Source of the DNA: Schistosoma haematobium
Lineage: Eukaryota; Platyhelminthes; Trematoda; Strigeidida; Schistosomatidae
Reading direction: 5' to 3'
DNA length: 64,000 nucleotides
Assembly: GCF_000699445.3 (NCBI RefSeq)
Contig: NC_067195.1
Span: forward strand, 57,764,465 to 57,828,464
Under the pieces are notes generated by a model. It was given only the letters and a program-made list of their open reading frames with translations. It was not told where the DNA came from and did not search any database. A program made the position numbers and the translations under genes. Below, piece by piece: positions 33,101 through 44,462 of the stretch. Numbering within the stretch: the first letter of the stretch is position 1; every line of letters begins with the position of its first letter.

Positions 33101-36100
33101 AAACCTACATATAAAATACTCCAGATGTAGAAAATAGCAAGTCCTCGAATTTTGTAGAAACTTTCTGTACAGTAGGCCTTACAATCTGAAACACTGAACA
33201 AAAGTTAGTTTTGATATTAGAACTAAGTACGTGTGATATTTGTACTAACTAATTATTCCTCTGTACTAGATTGTGTGCTTCTTACGAATTCTAGATACGT
33301 CCAGTTGTGCTCATCTAGTTCTACCTGCCTTAAATTGCACTATTTCGGGAATTTTTATTTGGCAAATCAACTTGGAATCCTGAAGGAAAATGGAAGAGCG
33401 GAAGGTCAAATAACACATTGGATCGGGAACTGGAAGCAGACATCAAAAGGATGAACAGCAACTAAAAACAACCAGAATAGTTTATCTAAGACAGAGGTCG
33501 ATGGAGAATGCTGGTGGGTGGCCTATGCTGCTCCATGAAGAGTAACAGGAGTAAGTAAGTAGTTAGCAAATCAACCTGAATGCTTCTAATGATCATAGTA
33601 AGGTATTGTTTAACATGTCATTACCTAGGGTTTGTTTAGCTTTTTGATTAGTCTCCACCATAATAGCACCAACGTCTTCAGAGAACACAGGTTTGAATAA
33701 CAAGCTTTCTACTAATTCCCTTAAGTATCTGGCCCATATATTAACTACACGTGTATACAAATTTTCAACTACTTGAGCTTTTGATGAAGGCGGTTGAATG
33801 CAAAACTCTGAGTTTGTTGAAAGACTGTTGTTTGGTTTCGTTTTCCTTTCATAAATCAATGAACCGTGAGACTTATTTTGTTTATTTATTTCTGAAATCT
33901 CCGGCGTAACCGAAGGATATACAAATTCAGTTGACTTTTCTGGAAAGTTTTGATCAAGAGAACCTATGTTGCCATTGGCTTTATACATTGCATAAAACAC
34001 TTCAGCCATATGAAAATAACCACCGGCTGTGCAAATATGTTCGGTGCCATATTCGAGGGATGCATAAAATATCTACAAATAAGATATAATAATGTTAAAC
34101 GCAATATTGAAGAATGAGTAGATACCAAATAAAGTTATAGGACATAAAATATGAGGAACATACCGAGTAAATCAGTAAAGTATGATTCTAGATAGTGGTT
34201 ATCATGAAATGAAAACAATTTGTTACTGTTTGTAGTTCGCAAATTTTGGCGGAGTCAATGACTAGCGTTCATTGTACCATAAGTTTTCTTCTAACTGGGT
34301 CCAGAATTGATAATCAACTTGATTATCAACTCATCTCATTATTTTAACTTTGACTTCCCATAACTCGTCGCATTAGTTTAAAATGTATTTAGAGGCATAC
34401 CTACACATATATTCGACAGTACTGAAATATTCATTAATTTTAAGAAAGAATAAAGATCTTAGTAGACTCACATCTTTCGCCAAACTCGCCAATGCTAGTT
34501 CATAATTCCCTTTAGCAGCATATAACAAACCAAGTTTACGATGTAACTGTGATTGTATACTATCTGTGCATCCATGTTGTGCTTTAAGTACTATCCACTG
34601 AGCTTGTGCAAGGTAAGTCTCAGCTTGATTCAGTTTCCCAAGACCTAGATGGTAAAAATAGTAATCAAGCTAATACGCACATTATTTATTATTTCTCATG
34701 ATCTCTCGATCATCACGTTTTGCAGTCATTATTTCTTTGAACTTACTCAAAAGACTGATCTAAAACACAACAAGTGCTAGAACGTGTATAGCCATTAGAA
34801 ATAGACAGTTGATAAACAATTAAAACAGAAAACTAGGAACAAAAACACCTATACTATTTATGTTGAAGTGACGAAGGGAAATTTTGTAATGACTCATGTG
34901 GCTGTGTTTAGGGGAAACATTTCCCTTAGAAGTGAAACTAAAGGTTTCTACAGATATTCTTTGCATTCACCAGTTCTGTAAGATATTTATATAGAAATTA
35001 TATGTAATCGTATTCTTAGAGAATGACCTACTACTTAAAGGCCTTCAAAACATTTGGAGTACAGATGAAAGGTCAGAGGCTCTGTGGATATAAAAATCCT
35101 TATCAGATCTAAAGATCTGATTTAAAGATCTGTATTAGTGATTCTTAACTTACCAAATGTAGGTTGCTGCTTCAGAACCAGTCACCAAAATTGTTTGATT
35201 ATAGAAAGTGGGATGGTTGAGTAAGGTTGTCATCCTACCTGTGTGCGGAGAACCATCAATCCTGATTAGCAACAAAATTCTGGGAGTGATAGGTCTTTCT
35301 TAGCAGTAACCAAATCTCATCACCTGTAGCCTCACTTTGATTCCTGAAAGCTCGTCAAAGAGCAAACACAACGCTAAGTAGTAGTACGAGGTAGCATCTA
35401 AGGCTGCCAGCAATTTCTTGACCCTTTCATGAAAATATAGGACGAATTTTAAAGAAGATCCAGATGTGTAACCATCTGACTGTGTTTATAGGCAAACACC
35501 GAAATGCTAGAGATTTAATAAAAAAGTGTACACTGAAAACACATTCAAGAATTTAGAGCACAATAATCTTTCATATCTTTTTGGGAAGTATTTTACCAAT
35601 GGCTTAACTACTTACCAATACATGATTCTGCAAGAACTAGATAGGGTGATACTAATTCAACACAAGCTATTCCATATGCACGCACTGCAAACCTCAAACA
35701 CTGTAAAGCAGCAGGTAGGGCTTTCTCTGATTTTCCTTTAAACAAAAGTTTTCGACTCTCCAGATGAGTGAGCCGGACCAGATCAAGCTGAATAAATTAA
35801 ATAACACGAAAACCTTGAACCAATAAACTATGTTTTGAATCTCATTCTAAATTTAAGACGACATAATTCAATATATTTGAGTTACAATAGTACAATTAAA
35901 TAACTACTCACACGATTCACCAATGTATGACTTAAGGAAACTCCTAATCCCGACTACTTAAGCAAACGCTTCAAACGATTTTTGAAGTAAATCTACTTGA
36001 AAAAAACTTTCAATGGCTTACAACTATGAAGAAGTGTCATTCAAAGTGAAATTTCAACGAGCCAATGGAAAGATAATTGCGGAAGTAAAGCGGAATCAAG

Positions 36101-36831
36101 GTTCTTTTTTGAGAACTCAGCTAGGTATTGGTTGAACTTCACAAGTTATAGACTAGCCACTTACAATATATGTTTAGTAATTTGTGTTGGACTCAATGAC
36201 TGGGACGTCCCACCAAAACATGCGACTTAAGTCCAATTAGTGAACACTTGTAAGAGGAAATTGGATTTTCCATGGAAAATATAACACGAGGATTAACACA
36301 GGTTAACCGACCTACTATCTTTATTATTGCAGGCTAAATGTGCAACAAAGCTAATGAACTCACTATGCACCCAGTGAGTTCTGGATAGACAACTGCTATG
36401 GAATATGTACCTCATAATAATTGTCTATTTAGAGTCACCATCATAAAAAATGATTCTAGGTTCAAATATCATGACAACATTGTCTCAATAGGCAAGCGAC
36501 CAACTGCGCACTATCTGAGTATATTGAAATATAATACTAATTATTAAAAAAAAAACAAAGTACATTTCGTACTCGAATCCACTACCAAAATGTTTTACAT
36601 TGGTACCCATATCGCCTATCCCCATGTACCACAAGTATGATAGAGGCTTCTCACCAAAAATAATTGTACATGTGCAATGTAGATGCACTTACATTTTTGT
36701 TTTGAAGTTCTTCGCTTTTCTTCTGACGCTTGTCCTTTGATACAAATCCTTTAGATTCTCGAAATGTTATTAAATCCAGACATATCTTTTTATGAATTCC
36801 TACCCAATCAATTTTTTGATGCTCTATTCCA
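30041..36831 (-). CDS. ZMYND12: ZMYND12 homologue (MYND zinc finger and TPR axonemal protein), 5' exon missing
   Basis: Exons from 5' to 3' on the minus strand: 36831-36693, 35787-35616, 34644-34472, 34072-33625, 31235-31057 and 30166-30041. All junctions are GT/AG and the phases agree (2-0, 0-1, 1-0, 0-1, 1-0, 0-stop). The first visible exon encodes the end of the MYND finger (HQKIDWVGIHKKIC); later ones encode TPR-like helices. They match vertebrate ZMYND12 as I remember it: LFKGKSEKALPAALQCLRF, LGKLNQAETYLAQAQWIVLK and LHRKLGLLYAAKGNYE. About 412 codons are visible. The exon with the first MYND Cys pairs lies upstream and was not located. ZMYND12 proteins are linked to sperm-flagellum axonemes and TTC29, so a ciliary or flagellar role is expected. 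A loop of about 60 residues is inserted in exon 33625-34072. Confidence 0.85.
30372..30790 (+). mobile_element. Sm-alpha-like SINE, decayed hammerhead
   Basis: Both terminal arms are visible. The right-end hammerhead (about 30680-30740) keeps ctgaggag and stem I but has gaatcaaac where ggacgaaac is needed. It sits in the last intron of the ZMYND12 homologue. Confidence 0.6.
31057..31235 (-). CDS. ZMYND12: ZMYND12 homologue exon: C-terminal helices
   Basis: Acceptor aattaacag, donor gtaagc. It begins DDAQKAEAEKMLYAIEKYHN and ends LSMLNYILERKQE. The reading frame continues past the donor as intron. Confidence 0.82.
31236..33369. other. ZMYND12 intron, nothing recognised
   Basis: A 2.1-kb AT-rich intron stretch. 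The small open frames at 32720-32989 (minus) and 33233-33454 (plus) have no supporting features except that the latter runs into an RTE scrap. Confidence 0.4.
33370..33570 (+). mobile_element. RTE-like 3'-end scrap
   Basis: atcctgaaggaaaatggaagagcggaaggtc to ggtggcctatgctgctcc matches the last coding codons of the RTE family at 18490 and 1690. It is heavily 5'-truncated. Confidence 0.6.
33625..34072 (-). CDS. ZMYND12: ZMYND12 homologue exon: TPR region with lineage-specific insertion
   Basis: Acceptor ttatttgtag, donor gtaatg. The conserved start IFYASLEYGTEHICTAGGYF and conserved end ENLYTRVVNIWARYLRELVE flank about 68 residues rich in Ser, Asn, Lys and Pro, where vertebrate proteins have only a few. 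The insertion is in frame and probably disordered. Confidence 0.82.
34472..34644 (-). CDS. ZMYND12: ZMYND12 homologue exon: TPR region
   Basis: Acceptor ccatctag, donor gtgagt. It encodes GLGKLNQAETYLAQAQWIV and RKLGLLYAAKGNYELALAS, two TPR-like helical hairpins. It has no ATG-initiated ORF of note. Confidence 0.85.
34645..35615. other. ZMYND12 intron, nothing recognised
   Basis: AT-rich intron between two TPR exons. Confidence 0.4.
35616..35787 (-). CDS. ZMYND12: ZMYND12 homologue exon: TPR region
   Basis: Acceptor ttattcag, donor gtaagt. It starts LDLVRLTHLESRKL and contains KALPAALQCLRFAVRAYG and VELVSPYLVLAES, a helix pair closely matching the family. Confidence 0.85.
35788..36692. other. 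ZMYND12 intron, nothing recognised
   Basis: AT-rich intron between the MYND-end exon and the first TPR exon. Confidence 0.4.
36693..36831 (-). CDS. ZMYND12: ZMYND12 homologue exon: end of MYND finger and linker
   Basis: Acceptor tatttctag before 36831, donor gtaagt at 36692-36691. It encodes GIEHQKIDWVGIHKKICLDL and a Lys/Glu/Gln-rich linker. The His and Cys here are the last MYND zinc ligands; the others must come from the preceding exon. Confidence 0.82.
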
Positions 36832-39800
36832 CTAGAAATATAATGCATTCATATGTTAATGGTCAAACCAATAATACGTGATCCGGCATACCCCACATTG
36901 TAAGCATGCTGGTTTAGAGCATACTTCACAGCCATGCTCTTCGCCTTTTGGGTTTGCAAGGGGATAAAGTGAAAGAGCTGATGGGGGATTTTTCATAATT
37001 GCATGTAACGTTCAGCCTTTGATAGGTCTGCGTCTAGCCTAAAGGTATCTTGTAGGCTGGAGAAGTGGGGGTAACAGTATGTAAGAGAATTTGAAAGAGA
37101 AAGAAACAAAAGAACAAGTGAGCTGACAAATCAGTAAGCGCAACACATTTCGGACAATCTGATCACATGTATACTTGTTAAGACATTTTTATATGAAAAT
37201 TAAAATGTCAACTAGATGGGTTAAAGGTAAGCCGTAATGAAGAAAAGAAGTATTAAACTACACAAAAAATGTAATTACCACTCTGGATAATAAATCAGTA
37301 TTACCAGGGTAGGTTAAGTATAAGGACAAATTGTTTTTAAACGCATAAAGAGGGTTTCAATTTCCTTATAGCCAAGGCTTCAACAAACCTTAGTATACGT
37401 CCTTGAAGGTTTTTGTATAACATTACAAATGTTGACTCGATGTCAACCTTATGACCAGTCTCAATCAGTCAAGTAACACATATTACTTCTGGGTGGCCTA
37501 TGCTCTATTGGGAGTAACAGGCGTGAGCAAGTACTTAAGTACTGTTACCTCTGAGGCGACTATAAACGCAAGATTAATACAAGTCGCTACTAGAATCAAG
37601 GGGTTGAAAGTGTAAGGCTTTGGATGCTTTACGACGTAACGCATATAGCGGATTGTGTTTTAGCCAGGATCTACTTTGTGTACTAGGGGAGCATGGTGAA
37701 TACATTAAAGGAAGATGGAGAAAAGAACAAAAGATAAGGTGGGTCGACGATCCAGAAAGAATACAAAATGCATTCACGTTTAATAAGAAAAGCAATAGGA
37801 AACAATCAGCAACGATATAGGCCACAAGTTAAGACAATTTTGAAATCAAAACTGCGAGTAGGTTATTTGACCCGCTAGAATGAGTCAATTTTAAAAACCT
37901 GCCGCGAGGTGTCATAGCTACGACCTGGATACCTGCCCAAGTTCTAATTTTTCCCTATTTCACCTCATTAATTATGTTTTTAATCCTATGACATGTTCAG
38001 GAGCGTACTTACAAAGTTTGCGACATGTATTGGTTAATAAATCTCCAAAACTAAAAGTTTTGTAATTCTCCAACAGTGACGCTGATCCTATCTGTTTTAC
38101 TGGACACACAACAAATGAAGGCGCGTGATCACCCATCCGCACCAGACTATGAATGGATACATTGTTCTACACATCCATTGCAACTACTAGCCAGCTTAGA
38201 CCAAACGATTCTCGACATATCTATAACCGGCTAAATCCATTTTCGAACTCCTTCATATCTGACTTCTTATTTGTCTGCATTGTCATACTTCAATTAAAAC
38301 GGCCTTACGTTTAAAGGCGTTATCGAACTGCGGATACCTGTGGCATCTTTAATGGTGAGCCTGGTGTGACTTGGTACACAAAACGATTAATTGTGATTTT
38401 ATTCCTTGTCGTGACATTACGTCCTTTTTAGAGTTTTACATATTGTGATATTACTTTCGTATTCTCGTACTCTTGTTTTTCTCGACTACCTGCATATATT
38501 CACAGTGCTGAGAAAGACACCAAAACTATTGACTTTTGAGTCTTATGCTACCCCTCCCACCTTTCAGTTTATATCACTCTGGTCTGATAATATCGAACCC
38601 TGATTCTGCTTCGCAAGTAGTCCAGGAGCACGTCGTGGTAGATGCGCGTGCGTGATCCCCCGCTGTAGTGAAGGCATTTCCGCTAAAGCTTAACCACTAT
38701 GTTATGCCCGGTGATGTTCCAGAACCTTATGGTACCTTAAAAAGCGCGATCTATAAACAGGGAGACCTAACCGACCGTTAAAGTTCAGATAAGCTCTTCC
38801 ACAACATAGAATTGAAACACAGTTCAGAAACAGAAATTTCGCTGTGTGTGCGCAAGGTTATTGGTCAGTGAATCTTCAAAGAGGGTTTCTTTAGATTAGT
38901 CTTCCTATTTAGGTTTCCACAACGGATGCAGGCGGTTCTCATCTCTCTTCAAAATAATGCCGTAGACAAATTGAGGCATCTGCCAATCGGATTCTGGGGT
39001 TCACCGTAACTTCTAACACCGATGTTTTCACTGTTAAGGAAAGGCCTCGAATGGCACGAGAATTCGTTGTGAATCACTGTAATAGTCTTACTCGTTATCT
39101 TCGTATTCATCATAACTGCAGACTCTCCGAAACTCCTCGAAGGGATTTGACACGGAAAAGATGTGTTCTAGGCCATGAGAAACAAATAATACTGATTGGT
39201 TATGGAAGTATGACAGGTATGATTAATTTTCATAGAAATTGAAAGAAACACTGCGGTTTGTCCAACTCAAAACCTTTCATCACGACAAACCTTTCAGGAA
39301 ACTTCCCTGTAGGCACGTATTAATGGCAGTACTAGCCAATGAAAACAGCCATCTGTTACTAATCACTAATGTGGTGATAGAAGTTCATTGTTTCACCAAC
39401 ACTGACGCAGAAATAAGCGTTCTTCTCATGAATACCAATGACCGACTACAAGATCCGGTCTTCAGCCTGCAAATGGCATCCGAAAAACCGATTGCTTCAT
39501 GTGGTAAAGGATATGTTTATCGTAAAGTTGATTTATGAGAACCTATTCATTGAAGTTTTGTTGTGACAGACATTTCTATGCCAATCATTTGTATACACCT
39601 GCCTCAACTCTATGATCTACGCATGGACCCAAATAAATGTACGCTAGTGTATGTTTGTGGAACGGAATTTCGTAGTTGTAGGTTATACCCGATTACGGTT
39701 AGACGTATAATACACACTTTCAACGGACGCTCGACAAAAGCCACGAACTTTACAAAACTCGAGAAAAAATATTGTGCGTAGACAGAAATCACACACACCA

Positions 39801-41224
39801 CATCCTGATTATAGTACAAACTGTATTTGTCAAAACGTCAACTGGCAACCGAGAAACTTTGACTGGCTAAAGCTGAATTCGAGCACATGATAGGCTCGGA
39901 AATTATTCAGTCATCAAACAGCCTATGAGCATCTGTGCACATAGTCCCTAAAGAGGACTTCAGTGATTAGCGTCTAACCGGTAGTTATCGGCAACTGAAT
40001 ATGAAGATCACCCCTGATTGTTACTCTTTGCCGCACACCCACAATCTGACAGCTGCTTTGAAAGTTTGGAACAAACAGGATGATTAGTTAAGAGTTGATC
40101 TCAAACATCTAAATATATATCGAAACATTAGAGCTCAAGTACTCATTCACGTCCTTATTTTGTATAGGAACTACACTTTCTATTATCTTACATTTTGTGT
40201 TGAAAGGCCTTGTGTATTTGGACAGATAACCTCGCAATCCACTGTGTGCCAACCACGAGCTAAAATAAAGACTTGTTCACTACTAGTCTGGCTTCTTCTA
40301 CAAAACAGAACAAGGGTTCTCTACAGTCACGAAAATGGTGAGCTATGTGTTGAACACAAATTTAATTTCATCTAACTTTGAATATTATTTTTCTTACTTA
40401 GTCATGAAAGTAGACTTTCGGATTATCCATAACTAAAATTCCGCACATATGTTTACACGTAGTTTTTATCGCAAGTTATTCATGTTGTAGTCATTATTCT
40501 GATCAGTTCCTATTATATTATTTGTTTACTTCTTAAATAGATGTGAAATTCTAGTCGACACCAGGAAACGACGTTTGGCACTGCAAGAAACTTTGAATTT
40601 CACAAGGGGTAAAGCAAATCACTTCAGATCTCTAAATTTGATATAAACTCCGACAAAAATGACGGCGAAATTCCAGGATACATGCACAAGCTGTTTATTC
40701 CCAAACAATCAGCCGAGTAATATGAGTAAAAAAACATATCAAAAGGGGTGATTCACAAACAAACGAAGAACCTTCAACTGGGGTGGGTGATGTGAACAGG
40801 TTTTCCCTACCGAATTACCATTTCCCTAAATTTCACCACTAATATTATACTATGTGAAAGTTGGATAGAGACATCAGACAAATTCCTTATGAACACTTAT
40901 TATAAACCCAAACAATGAATCTTTTCAATAACGACAAGTTCCGAAAGCATTCCAAACTATTTTAATATTTTTCTGGATAATTTATTGTGATTTTGTACTC
41001 CTTAACTTATATATATATCATCTAGACTGGCCGTTAACATTTAATACTACTACTAATAATAATTTATTTTCAAATAACAGTTTGTTACATGAGGCATGCC
41101 AGTTTACAGGCAAGATCAAATTGTTACAAAAGATACAATTTTCACTGTAGTAAATTACTCAGTTGGGTTGATATTTTGTAAGAAATGAATGTAGATGGAT
41201 TAAATAAGACCTATGTTGTCAATG
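36832..41224. other. region upstream of ZMYND12 exons; decayed repeats, MYND exon not found
   Basis: This should contain, or be followed by, the 5' ZMYND12 exon, but I found no CxxC-type MYND exon with a phase-2 donor on the minus strand. A small RTE 3'-end scrap (ggtggcctatgctctattgggag) lies at 37485-37545. Several medium plus-strand frames between 39051 and 40375 may be remnants of an unidentified mobile element; none has a motif I trust. Confidence 0.35.
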
Positions 41225-41421
41225 TCACAGTTGAAGCGCTTTACGAAAGTTGCGTTGCGACGTGCAACCGATGGTCGTCAATAGATCCATGTGAAAATGA
41301 GAGACTCTAGAAACCCCAACCCTATATCCCTCTGGAATATCTGAGGCTTTTATGATGGTGCACGGCGAAGTCACCCGTTCCATATCTGTTTCCGGTGGCA
41401 TATCTCTAGTGGGCTGAAAGA
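41225..41421 (-). CDS. possible terminal exon of unknown minus-strand gene
   Basis: A good acceptor (ttacattctctttcag) is followed by about 65 codons beginning after the splice with PTRDMPPETD and ending RNFRKALQL with TGA. The segment has IIKASDIPEGYRVGVSRVSH. I do not recognise the family. It might be a last exon, a repeat-derived exon, or chance. Confidence 0.25.
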
Positions 41422-41662
41422 GAATGTAAGAAAAAGAAGGGACGAGAGCAGAGCAGACAATATTCATGGAGGGATACTTAAGGCATGACTACCTAGTCTA
41501 ATTCTCTTTTCGTATAAACGACTCCTCAAACCGTTTTTAGAATAAGATATGTTTAGTAGCCTTATGCGACCAATACAACCACTGTAAAGTGGTTGTTAGT
41601 CGAAGCATTTTAGGTCAAACAATGGCTAAATACTCGTAATTGGTTCATTTTTACATGCTTAT

Positions 41663-41766
41663 CAAGGTTATGCAACTCCGCCTGGAAGCCCTCCGAGGGC
41701 TGCTGCCGGTCCCAGGCCCGGATAGAGGAGGGTTGGGTATGGGGTTAGCGACCCCATCTCGTAGAA
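41663..41766 (+). mobile_element. GC-rich RTE 5'-leader fragment
   Basis: actccgcctggaagccctccgaggg to gcgaccccatctcg is the reverse complement of 24945-25044 and resembles the leader at 28741-28829. It stands out by base composition from its surroundings. Confidence 0.55.
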
Positions 41767-42249
41767 AACTAACTCGCAATAAAACTCAATCATATAAATC
41801 AGTTTCACTTGCATCACCCAATTTTTTTACCTTATTTTCAATTTCTGATGTTTCTGAACCAACGATCGTGACGGTGTTCTGTGCCATCGAAAATCTTAGA
41901 CATATAAAACAGCACTACCTAACTTATTTTCTATGGCTAATACTTAAATCAAAACCAAAAGTAGCTATCCATGAATGGTATCTTGCCATTGCTTTGTTAC
42001 GATTTGACAATCACGTAATATGGTCGATTTAAACAATTAAACTAAGATCTAAATCAGTCGATAACCTGACTGATAACTATTATTATTATTCACAAACATC
42101 TTATGGGTACATAAGTGTTGTAAAGAAATCATTTAGGGTTTCTTCAGAAATGCAATAATACACAAGTTTCAATAATGTTAGCATTATATTTGCCATATTT
42201 GAAAAAGAGAGTCAAAGAAAAAGGAAAATATAATAATGACAGTACAATA

Positions 42250-44460
42250 ATGATAAATCAGGTTCGGAATAATTGAAAAGAACATTGAGTTGACTTTAAA
42301 GAAGGAAAGGGAGAAAACAAAAGAGACGCGCAATACGTAAGTAGTTTAATAGGCGTGTTTTTGTGTGCATCGCCGAGTGAGTAACAAAAATAAAACGATA
42401 CAAAATAAATTTTAAAAATAACTAAAAAATAACTTATCAATGCAGTAAGACATGACTGTAGGATGAGTTTTTGTGCATTCATAATGTGGAGTGATGCTAT
42501 GGAAGTCTCAATTAATTGCAAAGGATAACCAAGTATTAGTATTGTAGGATCCATTTTGAATGTTTGGTGTGTGTGAGAATCCTTCCATGTACACACTTGC
42601 ACTTTATTCCTATTGATTTCCTTAGTTGTACATTGGTTGTCTTTTTATTACATTTGAATTTTTAATATTTGTATTTTACTGTAGTTTTTATTTTTCTTAC
42701 GCCTGCACTAAGTTTTTTGTTTCTTCTCGAATTGCATCTAATTTGTTTTATTTGACACTTGTTCTTGGCGACAGCCATACTGATTTGCTCCTCCTTTTGC
42801 GCGTGTTCTATCCAGTCAGGATAGAATAGCATTCATTTGTTGTGACTGCTAATTTTTCCCGCATCTTTTATCAACTTCTATATTTATTGTAATTTAAATT
42901 TGATTGATTGAACAATTATTGGTTGAATAGCCGGGTGGTAATATTTGTTTAGGTAACCAATTACATATAAATTTATGATGAATTATAGAACCGTCATTTA
43001 CCCGATTACTTGTTTTGATTTTGACAGACAAGGGCGTGTGTCTAACCTACTTGAACGGCTCTTCTTCAGTCCAAATCGTAGTTTGGATTCTACAAGTATA
43101 TATAAGTCATACATACACAGTGAAGATATAAAAAGTGTGAGAAGTTAGTTTAAGTGTGATGCAGGTTATTGTCTTAATCACAAGCTCCTAAATCCTAAGA
43201 AAAGTATTTATTTAGGAGGAAGAAAGTGAGAGAGAAAAGAAATGAACACTTAGTGAAAGGCTTTAACCATGATAATAAGAGTGTAATGAAAATCGACCTC
43301 TGAAGCAAACCACAAATTTTTTCAGTTTTTAGTGCATTCGGGTGAATACATGTAAATTTATGTAATAGAATAGAGTAAAACTTGATATTAGTATAAACAT
43401 TTGTGCAATAATAATTTGGAATGATGCTATGAAGGTCACAATTAATTGCAAAGGATAATCAAACATAAGTTTCTATGTGTTATATATATATATATGGTGA
43501 AGATTGTGGTGGATCCCAGCAAAAGAGCATATTCAAGATACATCAATACGCAAGGTTATTAATAATATACCGAAAGAGTTAATGGTAAAACCCTAGGTGT
43601 CTGTCTATGAGTAAAACCAAAAGTTAACAAATTACAGTTAGAATACAAGTGGTATATTAAACAACAAGATAATAACAGTTATTATGACATGGATGTTACT
43701 TGTAAGCCTCCCTCTGAGATATCAACCAAAAATGAGTTCGCTCGATTAACGAAGATACCTTTGCACGTGGTAGCACCAACGGCGTAATAAGAAAGATTGA
43801 ATCCAGTGGTATTATTTAATAACAATCCGCGCCAAAATCAAACGTAGTGTAGCAAGGCCTAAAAGGACTTTATAACACTATTATAGTCTTCAATCAAAGG
43901 CCGTGACCAATGAAGCAGAAGAACAGACGGCAGAGATAGCTTTTTATATTTTTTAACCAACGCGGTAGTATATTCGGATATAGATCCAAACAATTAAAAT
44001 ACTTTCTTAACAAGTGACACGGGAAAACAATAGATATTGAATAAAAATGTGGTTACATATAAAGTGTTACAAATTAGAGAAAAAAATGCAGTTTTTACTT
44101 TGTCGTTACAAAAATCACTGAATATACGTCAACATAAGATAAAATAAGTCTGAGAAGTTAACTTATCTAAGTGAAACATAAGATAATTTGTTTTTAATTA
44201 TATTCTTTGGATGTTCAGGACGAAAAGAAGAGACGAAAAGGATGTCTAATGTGTTGAGAAACCAATCATGATGATAATGGCAGTATTAATTATAAATATG
44301 AACATAAGCAGACTTCATATACTAAGATGAATAGGAAGGAAACGAAATACAATAAACGAGAAAGGTTTCAAAGGTTACATTCTGCTTTTCAGTCAATTAG
44401 ATGACGGATCTTGTTTATAGAAATGATATTTAAACATATTGATATTCAGTAGGTGAAACA
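42250..44460. other. AT-rich intergenic region with a diverged duplicate and a short (TA)n
   Basis: The block gatgctatggaagtctcaattaattgcaaaggata at about 42490-42530 recurs, diverged, at about 43420-43460, suggesting two copies of an unidentified repeat end. A (TA)n run sits at about 43479-43493. No exon is seen. Confidence 0.4.
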
Positions 44461-44462
44461 AT

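Noticed and set aside
38560..38720. Possible SINE with A-like and B-like boxes on the minus strand
   Set aside because: The boxes are about 100 nt apart, far more than in tRNA-type promoters, and no element ends are visible.
39051..40375. Series of plus-strand ORFs that might be a gag-pol remnant
   Set aside because: No zinc knuckle, protease, RT or integrase motif could be identified with confidence, so no element was called.
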